From JAWKWH01 sp965204295 (GTDB lineage Bacteria; Pseudomonadota; Alphaproteobacteria; Rhizobiales; Rhizobiaceae): 64,000 nucleotides of DNA. This document shows positions 8,615 to 16,970 of this stretch, piece after piece. Position numbers and translations under genes: made by a program. Within the stretch, counting starts at the first letter, position 1, and each line of letters opens with the position of its first letter. Under the pieces are notes generated by a model. The model was given only the letters and a program-made list of their open reading frames with translations, did not search any database and was not told the origin of the DNA. The stretch spans positions 434,001-498,000 of the forward strand of contig OZ241973.1 of assembly GCA_965204295.1 (NCBI GenBank). Direction: 5' to 3'.

Positions 8615-8769
8615 CATGACAAGTGTCCTATGATTGTGCGACGGCATCGTGCCGACGCTCGATCAACATATATAGGCTAAAATATAGCTATTCAATAACC
8701 ATCGGAAGTTTATTTTTTGTTGACCCCTCCTATATAATCGGCATATATAGTTCGAAGGAGCGCCGAGAG
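8615..8769. promoter_or_regulatory. divergent promoter region with CATATATAG repeats
   Basis: An AT-rich gap between two divergent operons. For the + strand, TTGACC (8720-8725) and TATATA (8744-8749) with 18-bp spacing. CATATATAG occurs twice (8667-8675, 8742-8750), a plausible operator for the RHH protein encoded directly downstream. Confidence 0.55.
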
Positions 8770-8979
8770 ATGTCCAGGAAAACCATGACACTGAACCTCA
8801 CGGAGGCGGAAATGGCCGTTCTTGAGGAACTGTGCGACAAGAAGGAGCTGAGCAAGACGGTCCTGCTGCGGCAGGCTTTGCGGCTTTATCAGCGTGTCGA
8901 AGAACGTCTCGAAAGAGGCGACAGGCTCTTTTTCGAGGATGAAGCGTCCAAGGAGAAGGCGGAGATCATGATTCTATGA
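8770..8979 (+). CDS. ribbon-helix-helix regulator
   Basis: 69 aa, starting at ATG 8770 with AAGGAG ten bases upstream. SRKTMTLNLTEAEMAVLEEL followed by a helix (SKTVLLRQALRLYQRVEERL) is the beta-strand/two-helix pattern of CopG/Arc-type DNA-binding proteins. The stop overlaps the next start (ATGA), so it is translationally coupled to the GNAT gene, as in RHH-GNAT toxin-antitoxin pairs. It may alternatively be just the autorepressor of the divergent region. Confidence 0.75.
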   Translation: MSRKTMTLNLTEAEMAVLEELCDKKELSKTVLLRQALRLYQRVEERLERGDRLFFEDEASKEKAEIMIL

Positions 8980-9623
8980 TCGCAACCACCCCTTCCGATG
9001 TGACGCCTGTCTGGCTGACGGATAGACGCGGTGGTGAGATCGTGGAGGCGGAACTTTGGCACGGCATCGTCGACAAGAATCTCGCCGACTGGGAAGCCGA
9101 ATGGATTCCCGATCTGCAACGCCGTCTGAAACTCCTCAATCGGCGCAATGTCGAGCGCCGGTTCTGGCCGCAAAGCCGACACTGGAACTGGCGCGACAAG
9201 CTGCGCGAAATCGAACGCCGTTTGGCCAGTCTATCCTTTGCTATTGTCGCCGATGGCATGACCCAGGCCATGATGACGATCGATCTCACCAAGCGCGCGC
9301 GTTTGCCTAGGCAAGAAGGTCAGCATCTTGTCTATGTCGATTTTCTCGAAACGGCGCCGTGGAACCGGAACGACATCGCCAAAGAACCCGCGCGGTTTGG
9401 CGGTTGCGGATCGATACTTTTCAACGCCGCTGTCCGGCAGAGTAGGCTGGAGGGCTTCAAGGGCCGGACCGGCCTTCACTCTTTGCCGCAGGCCAATGCC
9501 TTCTACGCAAACGTCTGTGGAATGGCCGATCTGGGCCGGGACGCAACGTACGAAAACCTGCGCTATTTCGAGATGGATCCCGACACGGCGCGCGTTTTCA
9601 TTGAGAAAGGAAAGGGAGAATGA
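8976..9623 (+). CDS. GNAT-family N-acetyltransferase-like protein
   Basis: 215 aa. The acetyl-CoA-binding region is visible in the second half: FGGCGSILFNAAVRQSRLEG, then GLHSLPQANAFYANVCGM, the order of GNAT motifs A and B. The N-terminal 90 residues are rich in Trp and Arg (RRFWPQSRHWNWRDKLREIE) and are not recognised. Substrate unknown. The 4-bp overlaps with both neighbours place it in one tight operon. If this is a toxin-antitoxin pair, it would be the toxin and the RHH protein the antitoxin (inference). Confidence 0.65.
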   Translation: MIATTPSDVTPVWLTDRRGGEIVEAELWHGIVDKNLADWEAEWIPDLQRRLKLLNRRNVERRFWPQSRHWNWRDKLREIERRLASLSFAIVADGMTQAMMTIDLTKRARLPRQEGQHLVYVDFLETAPWNRNDIAKEPARFGGCGSILFNAAVRQSRLEGFKGRTGLHSLPQANAFYANVCGMADLGRDATYENLRYFEMDPDTARVFIEKGKGE

Positions 9624-10108
9624 GCTTCGATATTACAAAAAACTGGTGCCGCAACGCCGGTAAGCGCGAAGACGGGCTGGATGTCGCCGCGGGTCTTATC
9701 GCCGCCGATCCCATGTTCGGTGGCGAGGAGCATGCCGATGACAGTCCCGAAGCGTCCCGTCTTGCTTTAGGCCGGTTCATAAATCTCATGCGCCGAAGCT
9801 ACGGTCTGTCGATCGAAGATCTGGCTCACAAGGCGGATGTCGAGATTGCCGACCTGTTCAGCCTTGAGAACCACGCTTCTCATTCGCCGGACGCCAGAAC
9901 CCTCTATCAACTGTCGGAAGTGTTTGGCGTATCCCAGAAGAAGCTGATGGGTCTGTCCGGCCTTACATACGCCAATGACGATCACTATGTAGAGGAAGCT
10001 GTGCGCTATGCTGCTAAATCGGCCTCCGTGGACGCCCTTACCCCGGAGGAACAAGCGATCCTGAACGGGTTTGTGGCGGTCCTCAGTGAGAACTCGAAGA
10101 GCAAATAA
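9620..10108 (+). CDS. XRE-family HTH regulator
   Basis: 162 aa. Residues about 50-112 (LGRFINLMRRSYGLSIEDLA, then DLFSLENHASHSPDARTLYQ, LSEVFGVSQKKLMGL) form a Cro/C1-type helix-turn-helix domain. It lies just upstream of an ImmA/IrrE peptidase gene; such pairs are common, the peptidase cleaving the XRE repressor to switch on a mobile or stress module. The start overlaps the GNAT stop (ATGA). Confidence 0.75.
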   Translation: MSFDITKNWCRNAGKREDGLDVAAGLIAADPMFGGEEHADDSPEASRLALGRFINLMRRSYGLSIEDLAHKADVEIADLFSLENHASHSPDARTLYQLSEVFGVSQKKLMGLSGLTYANDDHYVEEAVRYAAKSASVDALTPEEQAILNGFVAVLSENSKSK

Positions 10109-10125
10109 CAACGAAAGCATGTCGG

Positions 10126-11424
10126 TTGGCGAAAAACATACTTATCAAATCCAGGACGGTCGCCGACATTGACCGACGAGTCGAGCGCATTCTGAAGGGC
10201 CTCGGAAACCCAGAACCCCCTCTGGAATTGCCTCCCGTTCGCGAACTGCTTCGTCTCGACCTCGAGTTCTATTCCGCGAAAGACCCGAGCGTCCTCCAGG
10301 AAGTTGTTTCGAAGATGCGCATCGCGGGTAAGCAAGTGCTTGCCCGCCCCGCTTTCATTCTGGATGCAGTTCGCAAATGGGATCTGCGAGCTCTCTATAT
10401 TCCCGACCGCAAGCGTATCCTCATCGACAAGGACCAGCCGCAGCCCAAGCACAGATGGCATGAAGCACATGAGGTCGGTCACAGCGTCATACCCTGGCGC
10501 GAAGGCGCGATGCTTGGCGACAATGCGCAGACCTTGATCCCTGCTTGTCATGCAGCCTTGGAAGCCGAGGCCAATTTCGCCGCCGGGCGCCTCTTGTTCC
10601 TCAGGGACCGCTTCGTCGAAGAATGTCTATCAAACGATCCGTCTTTTGGCGCTGTCAAGGACCTGAAGGCGACTTATGGGAACACATACTCGACCACCTT
10701 CTGGCGCAGCGTCGAAACTTGGGGACGAGAAACGCCCATGGTTGGACTAATAACGGGACACCCGCATCCTGCTCATCGCAACGCGGCCTTTGATCCTGCG
10801 GAGCCTTGCAAACACTTCATTCAATCTCCCGCCTTCGCAAAGCAGTTTTCGGGTGTGAAGGAAATGACGGTATTCGACCAGATCGTCGAATACCGCGGCG
10901 CCCAAAAAGGCGGACCACCTGGTCAGGCCAACGTCCCCTTGATTGACGACAATGGTGACGATCACATCTTCTTTTTTGAAAGCTTCTCGTTTCACCATCA
11001 AACGCTGACCCTCGGCACCTATTACGGGCCGCGAAACAGGCTGGTCGCCGTCGCGTGGGCGCGTCTGCGCGCACCGGCTCGTTCCGCCCGACCTGCGCGA
11101 GGCGCCGGGCATCGAACCGCCCTCCTACATGCCACGGCGCAAAGCCGCCTGACGCAACAGGCATGGCGAATCGGGCCGCAAAGCATCAATATCGAGGAAA
11201 ACTGGCGCTCCCAAGGGGACTCGAACCCCTGTTTCCGCCGTGAGAGGGCGGCGTCCTGGACCGCTAGACGATGGGAGCGTAACCGACACCCGCCGGATAT
11301 AATCCGCCGGCGTGGCGAATGCAACGGGGTCGTTCTCGCGGAAAACCGTGCGCCGGTTTTCACGGCGGCGGCGATTTTCCGGCGCGGCGGGATCGATTCA
11401 CGCCGATCTCGATCCTTCCCGTGA
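10126..11424 (+). CDS. ImmA/IrrE-type metallopeptidase with abnormal C-terminus
   Basis: Encoded as 432 aa from TTG 10126. The zinc motif is HEVGH within RWHEAHEVGHSVIPW (around residue 112), with Glu in LEAEANFAAGRLLF as probable third ligand. Homologous-looking sequence stops near 11058 (VAVAWARL). Beyond this the frame runs through the last 30 codons of a Hint gene in another frame and antisense through tRNA-Glu to a stop at 11424. The true 3' end has been lost and the last ~120 residues are junk. Activity may persist because the catalytic motifs are upstream. Confidence 0.7.
   Translation: MAKNILIKSRTVADIDRRVERILKGLGNPEPPLELPPVRELLRLDLEFYSAKDPSVLQEVVSKMRIAGKQVLARPAFILDAVRKWDLRALYIPDRKRILIDKDQPQPKHRWHEAHEVGHSVIPWREGAMLGDNAQTLIPACHAALEAEANFAAGRLLFLRDRFVEECLSNDPSFGAVKDLKATYGNTYSTTFWRSVETWGRETPMVGLITGHPHPAHRNAAFDPAEPCKHFIQSPAFAKQFSGVKEMTVFDQIVEYRGAQKGGPPGQANVPLIDDNGDDHIFFFESFSFHHQTLTLGTYYGPRNRLVAVAWARLRAPARSARPARGAGHRTALLHATAQSRLTQQAWRIGPQSINIEENWRSQGDSNPCFRRERAASWTARRWERNRHPPDIIRRRGECNGVVLAENRAPVFTAAAIFRRGGIDSRRSRSFP
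11065..11153 (+). pseudogene. 3' remnant of a tail-B Hint gene
   Basis: In its own frame it reads VCAHRLVPPDLREAPGIEPP then SYMPRRKAA and stop, the last 29 codons of a tail-B gene, closest to the gene at 29511 (VCAHRLVPPGLREALG). It abuts the broken IrrE gene, which indicates that the ubiquitin-like cluster joined or replaced part of a Hint gene here. Confidence 0.85.
11203..11278 (-). tRNA. tRNA-Glu (CTC)
   Basis: 76 nt with encoded CCA. The acceptor stem GCTCCCA pairs with TGGGAGC, the anticodon stem CCGCC/GGCGG encloses loop CTCTCAC with anticodon CTC, and the T arm is CAGGGGTTCGAGTCCCCTT. The 3' end faces the accessory cluster, the usual side for island integration, though I see no second copy of the tRNA 3' end. 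Confidence 0.95.
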
Positions 11425-11770
11425 CCTTCCGCGCCGCCGTGTCGAACAGGATTATCGTCCGGCGGCCGTCGGCGTGTTCGACCAGCAGGGCGAGCCGGTC
11501 TCCCGACAGGCTTTGCGAGGCGATTCTCGCGCCGGCCGGCGCCTGGATCACGGTCTCGAAATAATCGTCCGGCCGCGCCGGCGCCTCGTCGCGCGCCGGA
11601 ATTTTGTAGACAATCGCAACCAGCACCGCCATAAGGCCGATCATCATGATGCCGATGGAGACCGCCATGAGCCGCATCATCTTGCGGCGGACGCGCTCGA
11701 CGGCCGGGTCGAGCGGCTTGTCCTCGTCGTCGCCGGCGTTGGCCCGGTTCAGCGGCGCCTGTTCGGTCAT
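11360..11770 (-). CDS. small single-pass membrane protein
   Basis: 136 aa. An acidic N-terminus, then VRRKMMRLMAVSIGIMMIGL and MAVLVAIVYKI give one membrane helix around residues 29-56, followed by a small extracytoplasmic beta-rich domain (GDRLALLVEHADGRRTIILF). It resembles the DUF6476-type proteins of alphaproteobacteria, from memory only. Divergent from rluD with 23 bp between starts. Function unknown. Confidence 0.65.
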   Translation of the reverse strand: MTEQAPLNRANAGDDEDKPLDPAVERVRRKMMRLMAVSIGIMMIGLMAVLVAIVYKIPARDEAPARPDDYFETVIQAPAGARIASQSLSGDRLALLVEHADGRRTIILFDTAARKVTGRIEIGVNRSRRAGKSPPP

Positions 11771-11793
11771 GTCGGGTTCATCCGGAGTTGTCG

Positions 11794-12837
11794 ATGCCAG
11801 CGCCTAATACAGAAGCGCGGCCTGAATGGAAAGAGACGAGCGCCGGCGAGGACGCCGCGGGCCAACGCCTCGACCGATGGCTCTCGCTGCGGCTGGGGCC
11901 GGATTTGTCGCGCAATCGCGTGAAGGCGATGATCAAGGCCGGAAATGTCAGGCTCAACGGGAAATGCGCGGAACCGAAACGGAAACTCGCCGCCGGCGAC
12001 GGCGTGCGGTGGCGCGCGCCGGAGGCGGAGGCGTCCGAAATCCGGCCGCAGGAGATACCGCTTGAGGCGCTGTTCGAGGATGAACATCTTATCGTCGTCA
12101 ACAAGCCGGCGGGACTGGTCGTGCATCCCGGCGCGGGCAATGCCGACGGAACGCTGGTCAATGCGCTGTTGCGCCATTGCGGCGACACGCTGCGCGGAAT
12201 CGGCGGGGTGAAACGGCCGGGCATCGTCCATCGGCTCGACAAGGAAACCAGCGGCGTGATGGTCGTCGCCAAGAACGACATGGCGCACAAGGCGTTGTCG
12301 GAGGCGTTTGCCGGCCACGGACGGCCGGGCGATATGGAACGCATCTATCGGGCGATCGTCTGGGGCTCGCCGAACCGGAAAAACGGCGTGATCGACGCGC
12401 CGGTCGGGCGGGCGTCGGCCGACCGGACGAAACGGGCGGTTGTCCCCGCGGGACGGGCGGATGCGCGCCATGCGATAACCCGTTTCACCGTCCTGAACCG
12501 ATTCGGGCGGAAACCGGATGCGACCGCGGCGGCTTCGCTGATCCAATGCCGGCTGGAGACGGGCAGAACCCATCAGATCCGTGTGCACATGGCCCATATC
12601 GGCCATCCGCTGATCGGCGATCCGGTCTACGGGCGAGGATTTCGGACAAAGGCCGATATCCTGCCCGAACCGGCGAAATCCGCGGCGAGGGCGATCGAAC
12701 GGCAGGCGCTGCACGCGGCGACGCTGTCCTTCAGGCATCCGGCGAATGGCGAATCGATGCGGTTTGAGACGCCCGTTCCGGCGGACATGGCCGAATTGAT
12801 CGATGCGCTGGAAATTCCATGGATTTCGGCATTTTGA
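11794..12837 (+). CDS. rluD: 23S rRNA pseudouridine synthase RluD
   Basis: 347 aa. An S4 RNA-binding domain (about 28-85: GQRLDRWLSLRL, VRLNGK) precedes the RluA-family catalytic domain with HRLDKETSGVMV carrying the nucleophilic Asp, and LIQCRLETGRTHQIRVHMAH. RluD makes pseudouridines 1911, 1915 and 1917 in helix 69 of 23S rRNA. Start ATG 11794 has GGAG seven bases upstream; a TTG at 11788 is too close to it. rpoH follows in the same direction 170 bp on. Confidence 0.92.
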   Translation: MPAPNTEARPEWKETSAGEDAAGQRLDRWLSLRLGPDLSRNRVKAMIKAGNVRLNGKCAEPKRKLAAGDGVRWRAPEAEASEIRPQEIPLEALFEDEHLIVVNKPAGLVVHPGAGNADGTLVNALLRHCGDTLRGIGGVKRPGIVHRLDKETSGVMVVAKNDMAHKALSEAFAGHGRPGDMERIYRAIVWGSPNRKNGVIDAPVGRASADRTKRAVVPAGRADARHAITRFTVLNRFGRKPDATAAASLIQCRLETGRTHQIRVHMAHIGHPLIGDPVYGRGFRTKADILPEPAKSAARAIERQALHAATLSFRHPANGESMRFETPVPADMAELIDALEIPWISAF

Positions 12838-13007
12838 GGCGGGAATTCCCGATTATGACGAAAATTTAATCGGCGAATTCGTGAATTTGCCTCAAGAATT
12901 GCTATATTCCGGCCGGTCGGGGGTGCGCAATCGTGCGGTTCCCCGGAAAACCGCCCGCCTTTCGGTCGACGAGGGGGCGAAACGAAAATGGAGAGAAAGG
13001 GCGCCGA

Positions 13008-13907
13008 ATGGCCCGGAATTTGCCGAGCGTCGTTTCAGGTGAAGGCGGTTTAAGCCGCTATCTGGAAGAAATCCGCCGGTTTCCCATGCTGCAACCGCAG
13101 GAAGAATACATGCTCGCCAAGCGGTATCATGAGCATGACGACACCGATGCCGCGCACCGGCTTGTCACCAGCCATTTGCGGCTCGTCGCCAAGATCGCGA
13201 TGGGTTATCGCGGCTATGGCCTGCCGATCGGCGAGGTGATCTCCGAAGGCAATGTCGGCCTCATGCAGGCCGTGAAAAAGTTCGAGCCGGAACGTGGATT
13301 CCGTCTGGCGACCTATGCGATGTGGTGGATCAAGGCTTCGATCCAGGAATATATCCTGCGCTCGTGGAGCCTTGTCAAAATGGGAACGACCGCCAATCAG
13401 AAGCGGTTGTTCTTCAACCTGCGCAAGGTCAAGGGCAGGATTCAGGCGCTGAACGACGGCGACCTCAATCCGCAACAGGTCAGCGAAATCGCAACGCGCC
13501 TGAAGGTGTCGGAGGAGGAAGTCGTGTCGATGAACCGGCGACTGTCCGGCGACGCCTCTCTTAACGCGCCGATCAGGGCGACGGAAGGCGAGAGCGGCGA
13601 ATGGCAGGACTGGCTCGCCGACGAAAGCGACAGCCAGGAGCAAATGCTTGTCGACCGGGACGAATTGGAAAATCGCCGCGCGATGTTGACCGGCGCGATG
13701 AGTGCGCTCAATGACCGTGAGCGGCGCGTTTTCGAAGCGCGGAGGCTGTCTGAGGATCCCATCACGCTGGAAGAACTGTCGGGTGAATTCGATATCAGCC
13801 GCGAACGCGTCCGCCAGATTGAAGTCCGCGCCTTCGAAAAAGTCCAGGCGGCCGTCAGGGACGCGGCCAAAAGACAGGCGCAGGCGCGCGCAACGATCGA
13901 CGCCTGA
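13008..13907 (+). CDS. rpoH: heat-shock sigma factor RpoH (sigma-32)
   Basis: 299 aa, the normal length. The RpoH box QKRLFFNLRKVK near residue 133 separates it from RpoD. Region 2 is NVGLMQAVKKFEPERGFRLA followed by TYAMWWIKASIQEYI; region 4.2 is ISRERVRQIEVRAFEKV. It directs transcription of chaperone and protease genes. Start ATG 13008 follows GAGAGAAAGG; an upstream in-frame start would add 25 basic residues absent from the family. Convergent with the next gene. Confidence 0.94.
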   Translation: MARNLPSVVSGEGGLSRYLEEIRRFPMLQPQEEYMLAKRYHEHDDTDAAHRLVTSHLRLVAKIAMGYRGYGLPIGEVISEGNVGLMQAVKKFEPERGFRLATYAMWWIKASIQEYILRSWSLVKMGTTANQKRLFFNLRKVKGRIQALNDGDLNPQQVSEIATRLKVSEEEVVSMNRRLSGDASLNAPIRATEGESGEWQDWLADESDSQEQMLVDRDELENRRAMLTGAMSALNDRERRVFEARRLSEDPITLEELSGEFDISRERVRQIEVRAFEKVQAAVRDAAKRQAQARATIDA

Positions 13908-13945
13908 TCGGCGCGCCGCCCGTTCCGATTCGGCGGGACTTTTTC

Positions 13946-15322
13946 TCAGCCGCCGCTTTCCTTCGCCCAGGCGTTCAATACCTCATCGAACGCTTTTGCG
14001 CCGGGAACGCCTTTTTCCAGGGTGATCAGGGCGCGGCGTCCGGAGTTGTAGACCAGCGGAATATCCAGCCAGTCGAGCCCGCGCATCATCGAGGTGTTGG
14101 CTTCGATGTCCGCCTTGCTGTCCGTCAGAGCGAGCAGGAAGAATCCGTCCGAAATCTTCGCGGGTATTCCCAGCAGCGGATTGCCCGCCGACTGTTCCGA
14201 ATCCTTGAATACGATGCGCAGAACGTTTTCGATACCGCCGCCGTCGAAGCCGTCGGGGGTGATGAAGACCATCTCTATGATGTGGCTGGCCGGCAGGGAA
14301 TCGTCCGCATTGCGACGGATGGTCATGCGGAATTGCAGGTCTTTTTCGGGGATCGTCGCCTCGGCGCGGATTGCCGGCGGGGCCGGCGGACCGCCGCTTC
14401 GAGACTCCTGAACGATCGACCAGACGACGGCGCCGGGTTCGGCCGAACTCTGCGAATCGGCGGTTCGGTCCTCATAGAAGATCGCCCGCTGACCGACCGG
14501 AAGAGCCGTTCCGTCAGGCGTCCCGGCGCCGGTTTGTTCCGGTTCCCCCGCGACCGGCGCATCCTCCGCCGTGTTCTCGCGGGGATTGGCCGCGGCGACC
14601 GACGCGCCTTCGCCGATCGACGGCTCGCCGCCGGCCGGACCGGCGTCGATTTCGGTTCCGTCCTCCAGCAATCTCTGCGTGAATTTGGCTTCTTCCTCGT
14701 TTGCGGCCGGCGCATCCTCCGGGGCGGCGGCGTCCGTCGTTTCCTCCGGTCCGGCGTCCGTCGTTTCCTCCGGTCCGGCGTCGGCGTCCCGCCCGGCGGA
14801 ACCGCTTCCCGCGCCGGCGGCATCGTCTTGGCCGCCGGGGAGCAGATGCTCCAAACCGGCCATGCGGGCCAAATCCTCCTTGTTGCGCCAGACGCCGTAG
14901 GCGCCGAACGCCAGAAGCAGCATGACGATCATGACCGCGATCAAGCCGCCGCGTCCGCGCTTTCGTCCCGGCCTTTTCGCGAACGATCCCGCCAGCGGCG
15001 ATGGGACGGTCGCTTCCATCGCCTTTTCGGCGGGCGGCGGCGTCGCGCCAAATGCGTTTCCCGGCGCGAAACCGGTCAACGGATCCTCATTGGCGACGGT
15101 ATTCGTCTCGCTTTCCCCGTATTCGGATTCGATGTCCGCGATCGCCTTTTCCAGCGCGGCTCTTTGCCTTTCGATCACCGTCGCCGACGGAGGCGGACTG
15201 ATGGCGGCAAGTTTCGCCGAGACGGTCGTCCTCGCCCTGGCGTAGATTTTTTCGCGCATTTCGACGGTCGGATTGTCCAGTCCGCCCAACGCCTTTTTCA
15301 GCACCGCGACAAAATCAGCCAT
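13946..15322 (-). CDS. uncharacterised single-pass membrane protein next to purA
   Basis: 458 aa. The N-terminal cytoplasmic part (about 1-130) starts MADFVAVLKKALGGLDNPTV and has a helical stretch (VIERQRAALEKAIADIESEY). GGLIAVMIVMLLLAFGAYGV is the one membrane helix. A low-complexity Ala/Glu/Asp linker follows, with a duplicated DAGPEETT from a 24-bp DNA repeat near 14727-14780. The C-terminal ~180 residues look folded (DLQFRMTIRRNADDSLPASH). ATG 15322 is chosen because AGGAATCC precedes it. Family not named; function unknown. Confidence 0.75.
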   Translation of the reverse strand: MADFVAVLKKALGGLDNPTVEMREKIYARARTTVSAKLAAISPPPSATVIERQRAALEKAIADIESEYGESETNTVANEDPLTGFAPGNAFGATPPPAEKAMEATVPSPLAGSFAKRPGRKRGRGGLIAVMIVMLLLAFGAYGVWRNKEDLARMAGLEHLLPGGQDDAAGAGSGSAGRDADAGPEETTDAGPEETTDAAAPEDAPAANEEEAKFTQRLLEDGTEIDAGPAGGEPSIGEGASVAAANPRENTAEDAPVAGEPEQTGAGTPDGTALPVGQRAIFYEDRTADSQSSAEPGAVVWSIVQESRSGGPPAPPAIRAEATIPEKDLQFRMTIRRNADDSLPASHIIEMVFITPDGFDGGGIENVLRIVFKDSEQSAGNPLLGIPAKISDGFFLLALTDSKADIEANTSMMRGLDWLDIPLVYNSGRRALITLEKGVPGAKAFDEVLNAWAKESGG

Positions 15323-15515
15323 CCGGATTCCTTTTTTGCGGTTGGATGCCGCGGTTCCCTCGTTGCGGCCCGTTTCCGCCGATACCGCCGACAACAGGCG
15401 AAAACCGCCCGTTCGCGGAAACTAGAGCAAATCGATTCGATTTGGAATTGGCGCCCGCATCGCAATCCGCAATCGGGGCGGCTATGGCGCACGGTCGGCG
15501 ACCGATCCTCATCCC

Positions 15516-16814
15516 TTAGTCCTGAAAGGGATCGGTCACGAGGATCGTATCGTCTCTTTCGGGGCCGGTGGAAAGCAGGGCCACCGGCGCGCCGATCAGT
15601 TCCTCGACATGGCGCACATATTTGACAGCCCGCGCGGGCAGGTCGTTCCAGGACCTCGCGCCGACCGTGGTTCCGTCCCATCCCCGAAGCGTTTCGTAGA
15701 TCGGTTCGACGCGGGCCTGGGCGTCCTGGCTTTCCGGAAAGAAATCGATCCTGCCGCCGTCAAGCCGATAACCGGTGCAAATCCTGATTTCCCCAAGACC
15801 GTCCAGAACATCGAGCTTGGTCAGCGCAATTCCGGAGATCCCGTTTGTGGCGACCGCCTGGCGGACCGCAACGGCGTCAAACCAGCCGCACCGGCGCTTT
15901 CTGCCGGTAACCGTGCCGAATTCACGTCCGCGTTCGCCGAGAAATCGGCCGACGTCATTGTTCTGTTCGGTCGGGAAAGGCCCTTCTCCGACCCGCGTCG
16001 TGTAGGCCTTCGCGATGCCCAGAACATAGCCGACGGAACCCGGTCCCATCCCGGAGCCGGCCGCCGCCTGGCCCGCGACCGTGTTGGATGAGGTAACGAA
16101 CGGATAGGTGCCGTGATCGATGTCGAGCAGCGTCCCCTGTGCGCCCTCGAAGAGTATGCGGGCGCCCGATTTGCGTTTTTCATCCAGCAGCCGCCAGACG
16201 ATGGCGTGAAACGGGAGGATGCGGTCGGCGACGCCGGTCAGTTCCTCCATGATCGCCGCGCGGGATATTTCGGCGTGTCGCAGACCCCGGCGCAGCGCAT
16301 TGTGATGGGTGAGCAGGCGGTCGATTTTCGTCGGCAGCGTATCGATATTCTTCAGATCCATGACGCGGACGGCCCTGCGGCCGACCTTGTCCTCATAGGC
16401 GGGGCCGATGCCCCGCCGGGTCGTGCCGATTCCGGCGCCTGAATTCGATGCGGCGTCCTCGCGAAAGCCGTCGAGCTCCCGGTGCAGGGACAGGATGAGC
16501 GTCGCATTTCCGGCGATCTTCAAATTGTCCGGCGTCACCGTGACGCCCTGACCGGCCAGACGGTCCATCTCGGCCACGAGCGCATGCGGGTCGATGACCA
16601 CGCCGTTTCCGATGACCGCCAGTTTCCCCGGACGGACGACGCCCGACGGCAGGAGGCTGAGCTTGTAGGCGGTTCCGCCGATGACGAGGGTATGGCCGGC
16701 ATTGTGCCCGCCCTGAAACCTGACGACCACGTCCGCCCGTTCGGACAGCCGGTCTACGATCTTGCCCTTGCCTTCGTCGCCCCACTGAGAGCCGATGACC
16801 GCCACGTTGGCCAT
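15516..16814 (-). CDS. purA: adenylosuccinate synthetase
   Basis: 432 aa, full length. GSQWGDEGKGKIVDRLSERA holds the catalytic Asp and P-loop-like segment, GGHNAGHT the catalytic His, and GTTRRGIGPAYEDKVGRRAV and VTGRKRRCGWFD are family signatures. It joins IMP and aspartate using GTP, the first step from IMP to AMP. Starts at ATG 16814 with GGGGAAATCTCC upstream. Divergent from the EamA transporter. Confidence 0.97.
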   Translation of the reverse strand: MANVAVIGSQWGDEGKGKIVDRLSERADVVVRFQGGHNAGHTLVIGGTAYKLSLLPSGVVRPGKLAVIGNGVVIDPHALVAEMDRLAGQGVTVTPDNLKIAGNATLILSLHRELDGFREDAASNSGAGIGTTRRGIGPAYEDKVGRRAVRVMDLKNIDTLPTKIDRLLTHHNALRRGLRHAEISRAAIMEELTGVADRILPFHAIVWRLLDEKRKSGARILFEGAQGTLLDIDHGTYPFVTSSNTVAGQAAAGSGMGPGSVGYVLGIAKAYTTRVGEGPFPTEQNNDVGRFLGERGREFGTVTGRKRRCGWFDAVAVRQAVATNGISGIALTKLDVLDGLGEIRICTGYRLDGGRIDFFPESQDAQARVEPIYETLRGWDGTTVGARSWNDLPARAVKYVRHVEELIGAPVALLSTGPERDDTILVTDPFQD

Positions 16815-16970
16815 GGAGATTTCCCCTGTCTGGAATGCGGCCGGGAACGGCCGACGCCTGTATAAATCGCATCGCCCGCAAATGGAACCGCGTCATCGGC
16901 TTTGCGGTCCGCCGGCGTTCATGATAGCGGCTCGGGTTCGACGAATTCCTCTCCGGGACAGTCGTTTCCG

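Noticed and set aside
11203..11278. tRNA-Glu as a proven integration site with att repeats
   Set aside because: The 3' end faces the accessory cluster but I found no duplicate of its 3' sequence and no integrase.
13050..13643. - strand ORF inside rpoH
   Set aside because: A shadow frame of a clearly identified sigma factor gene.
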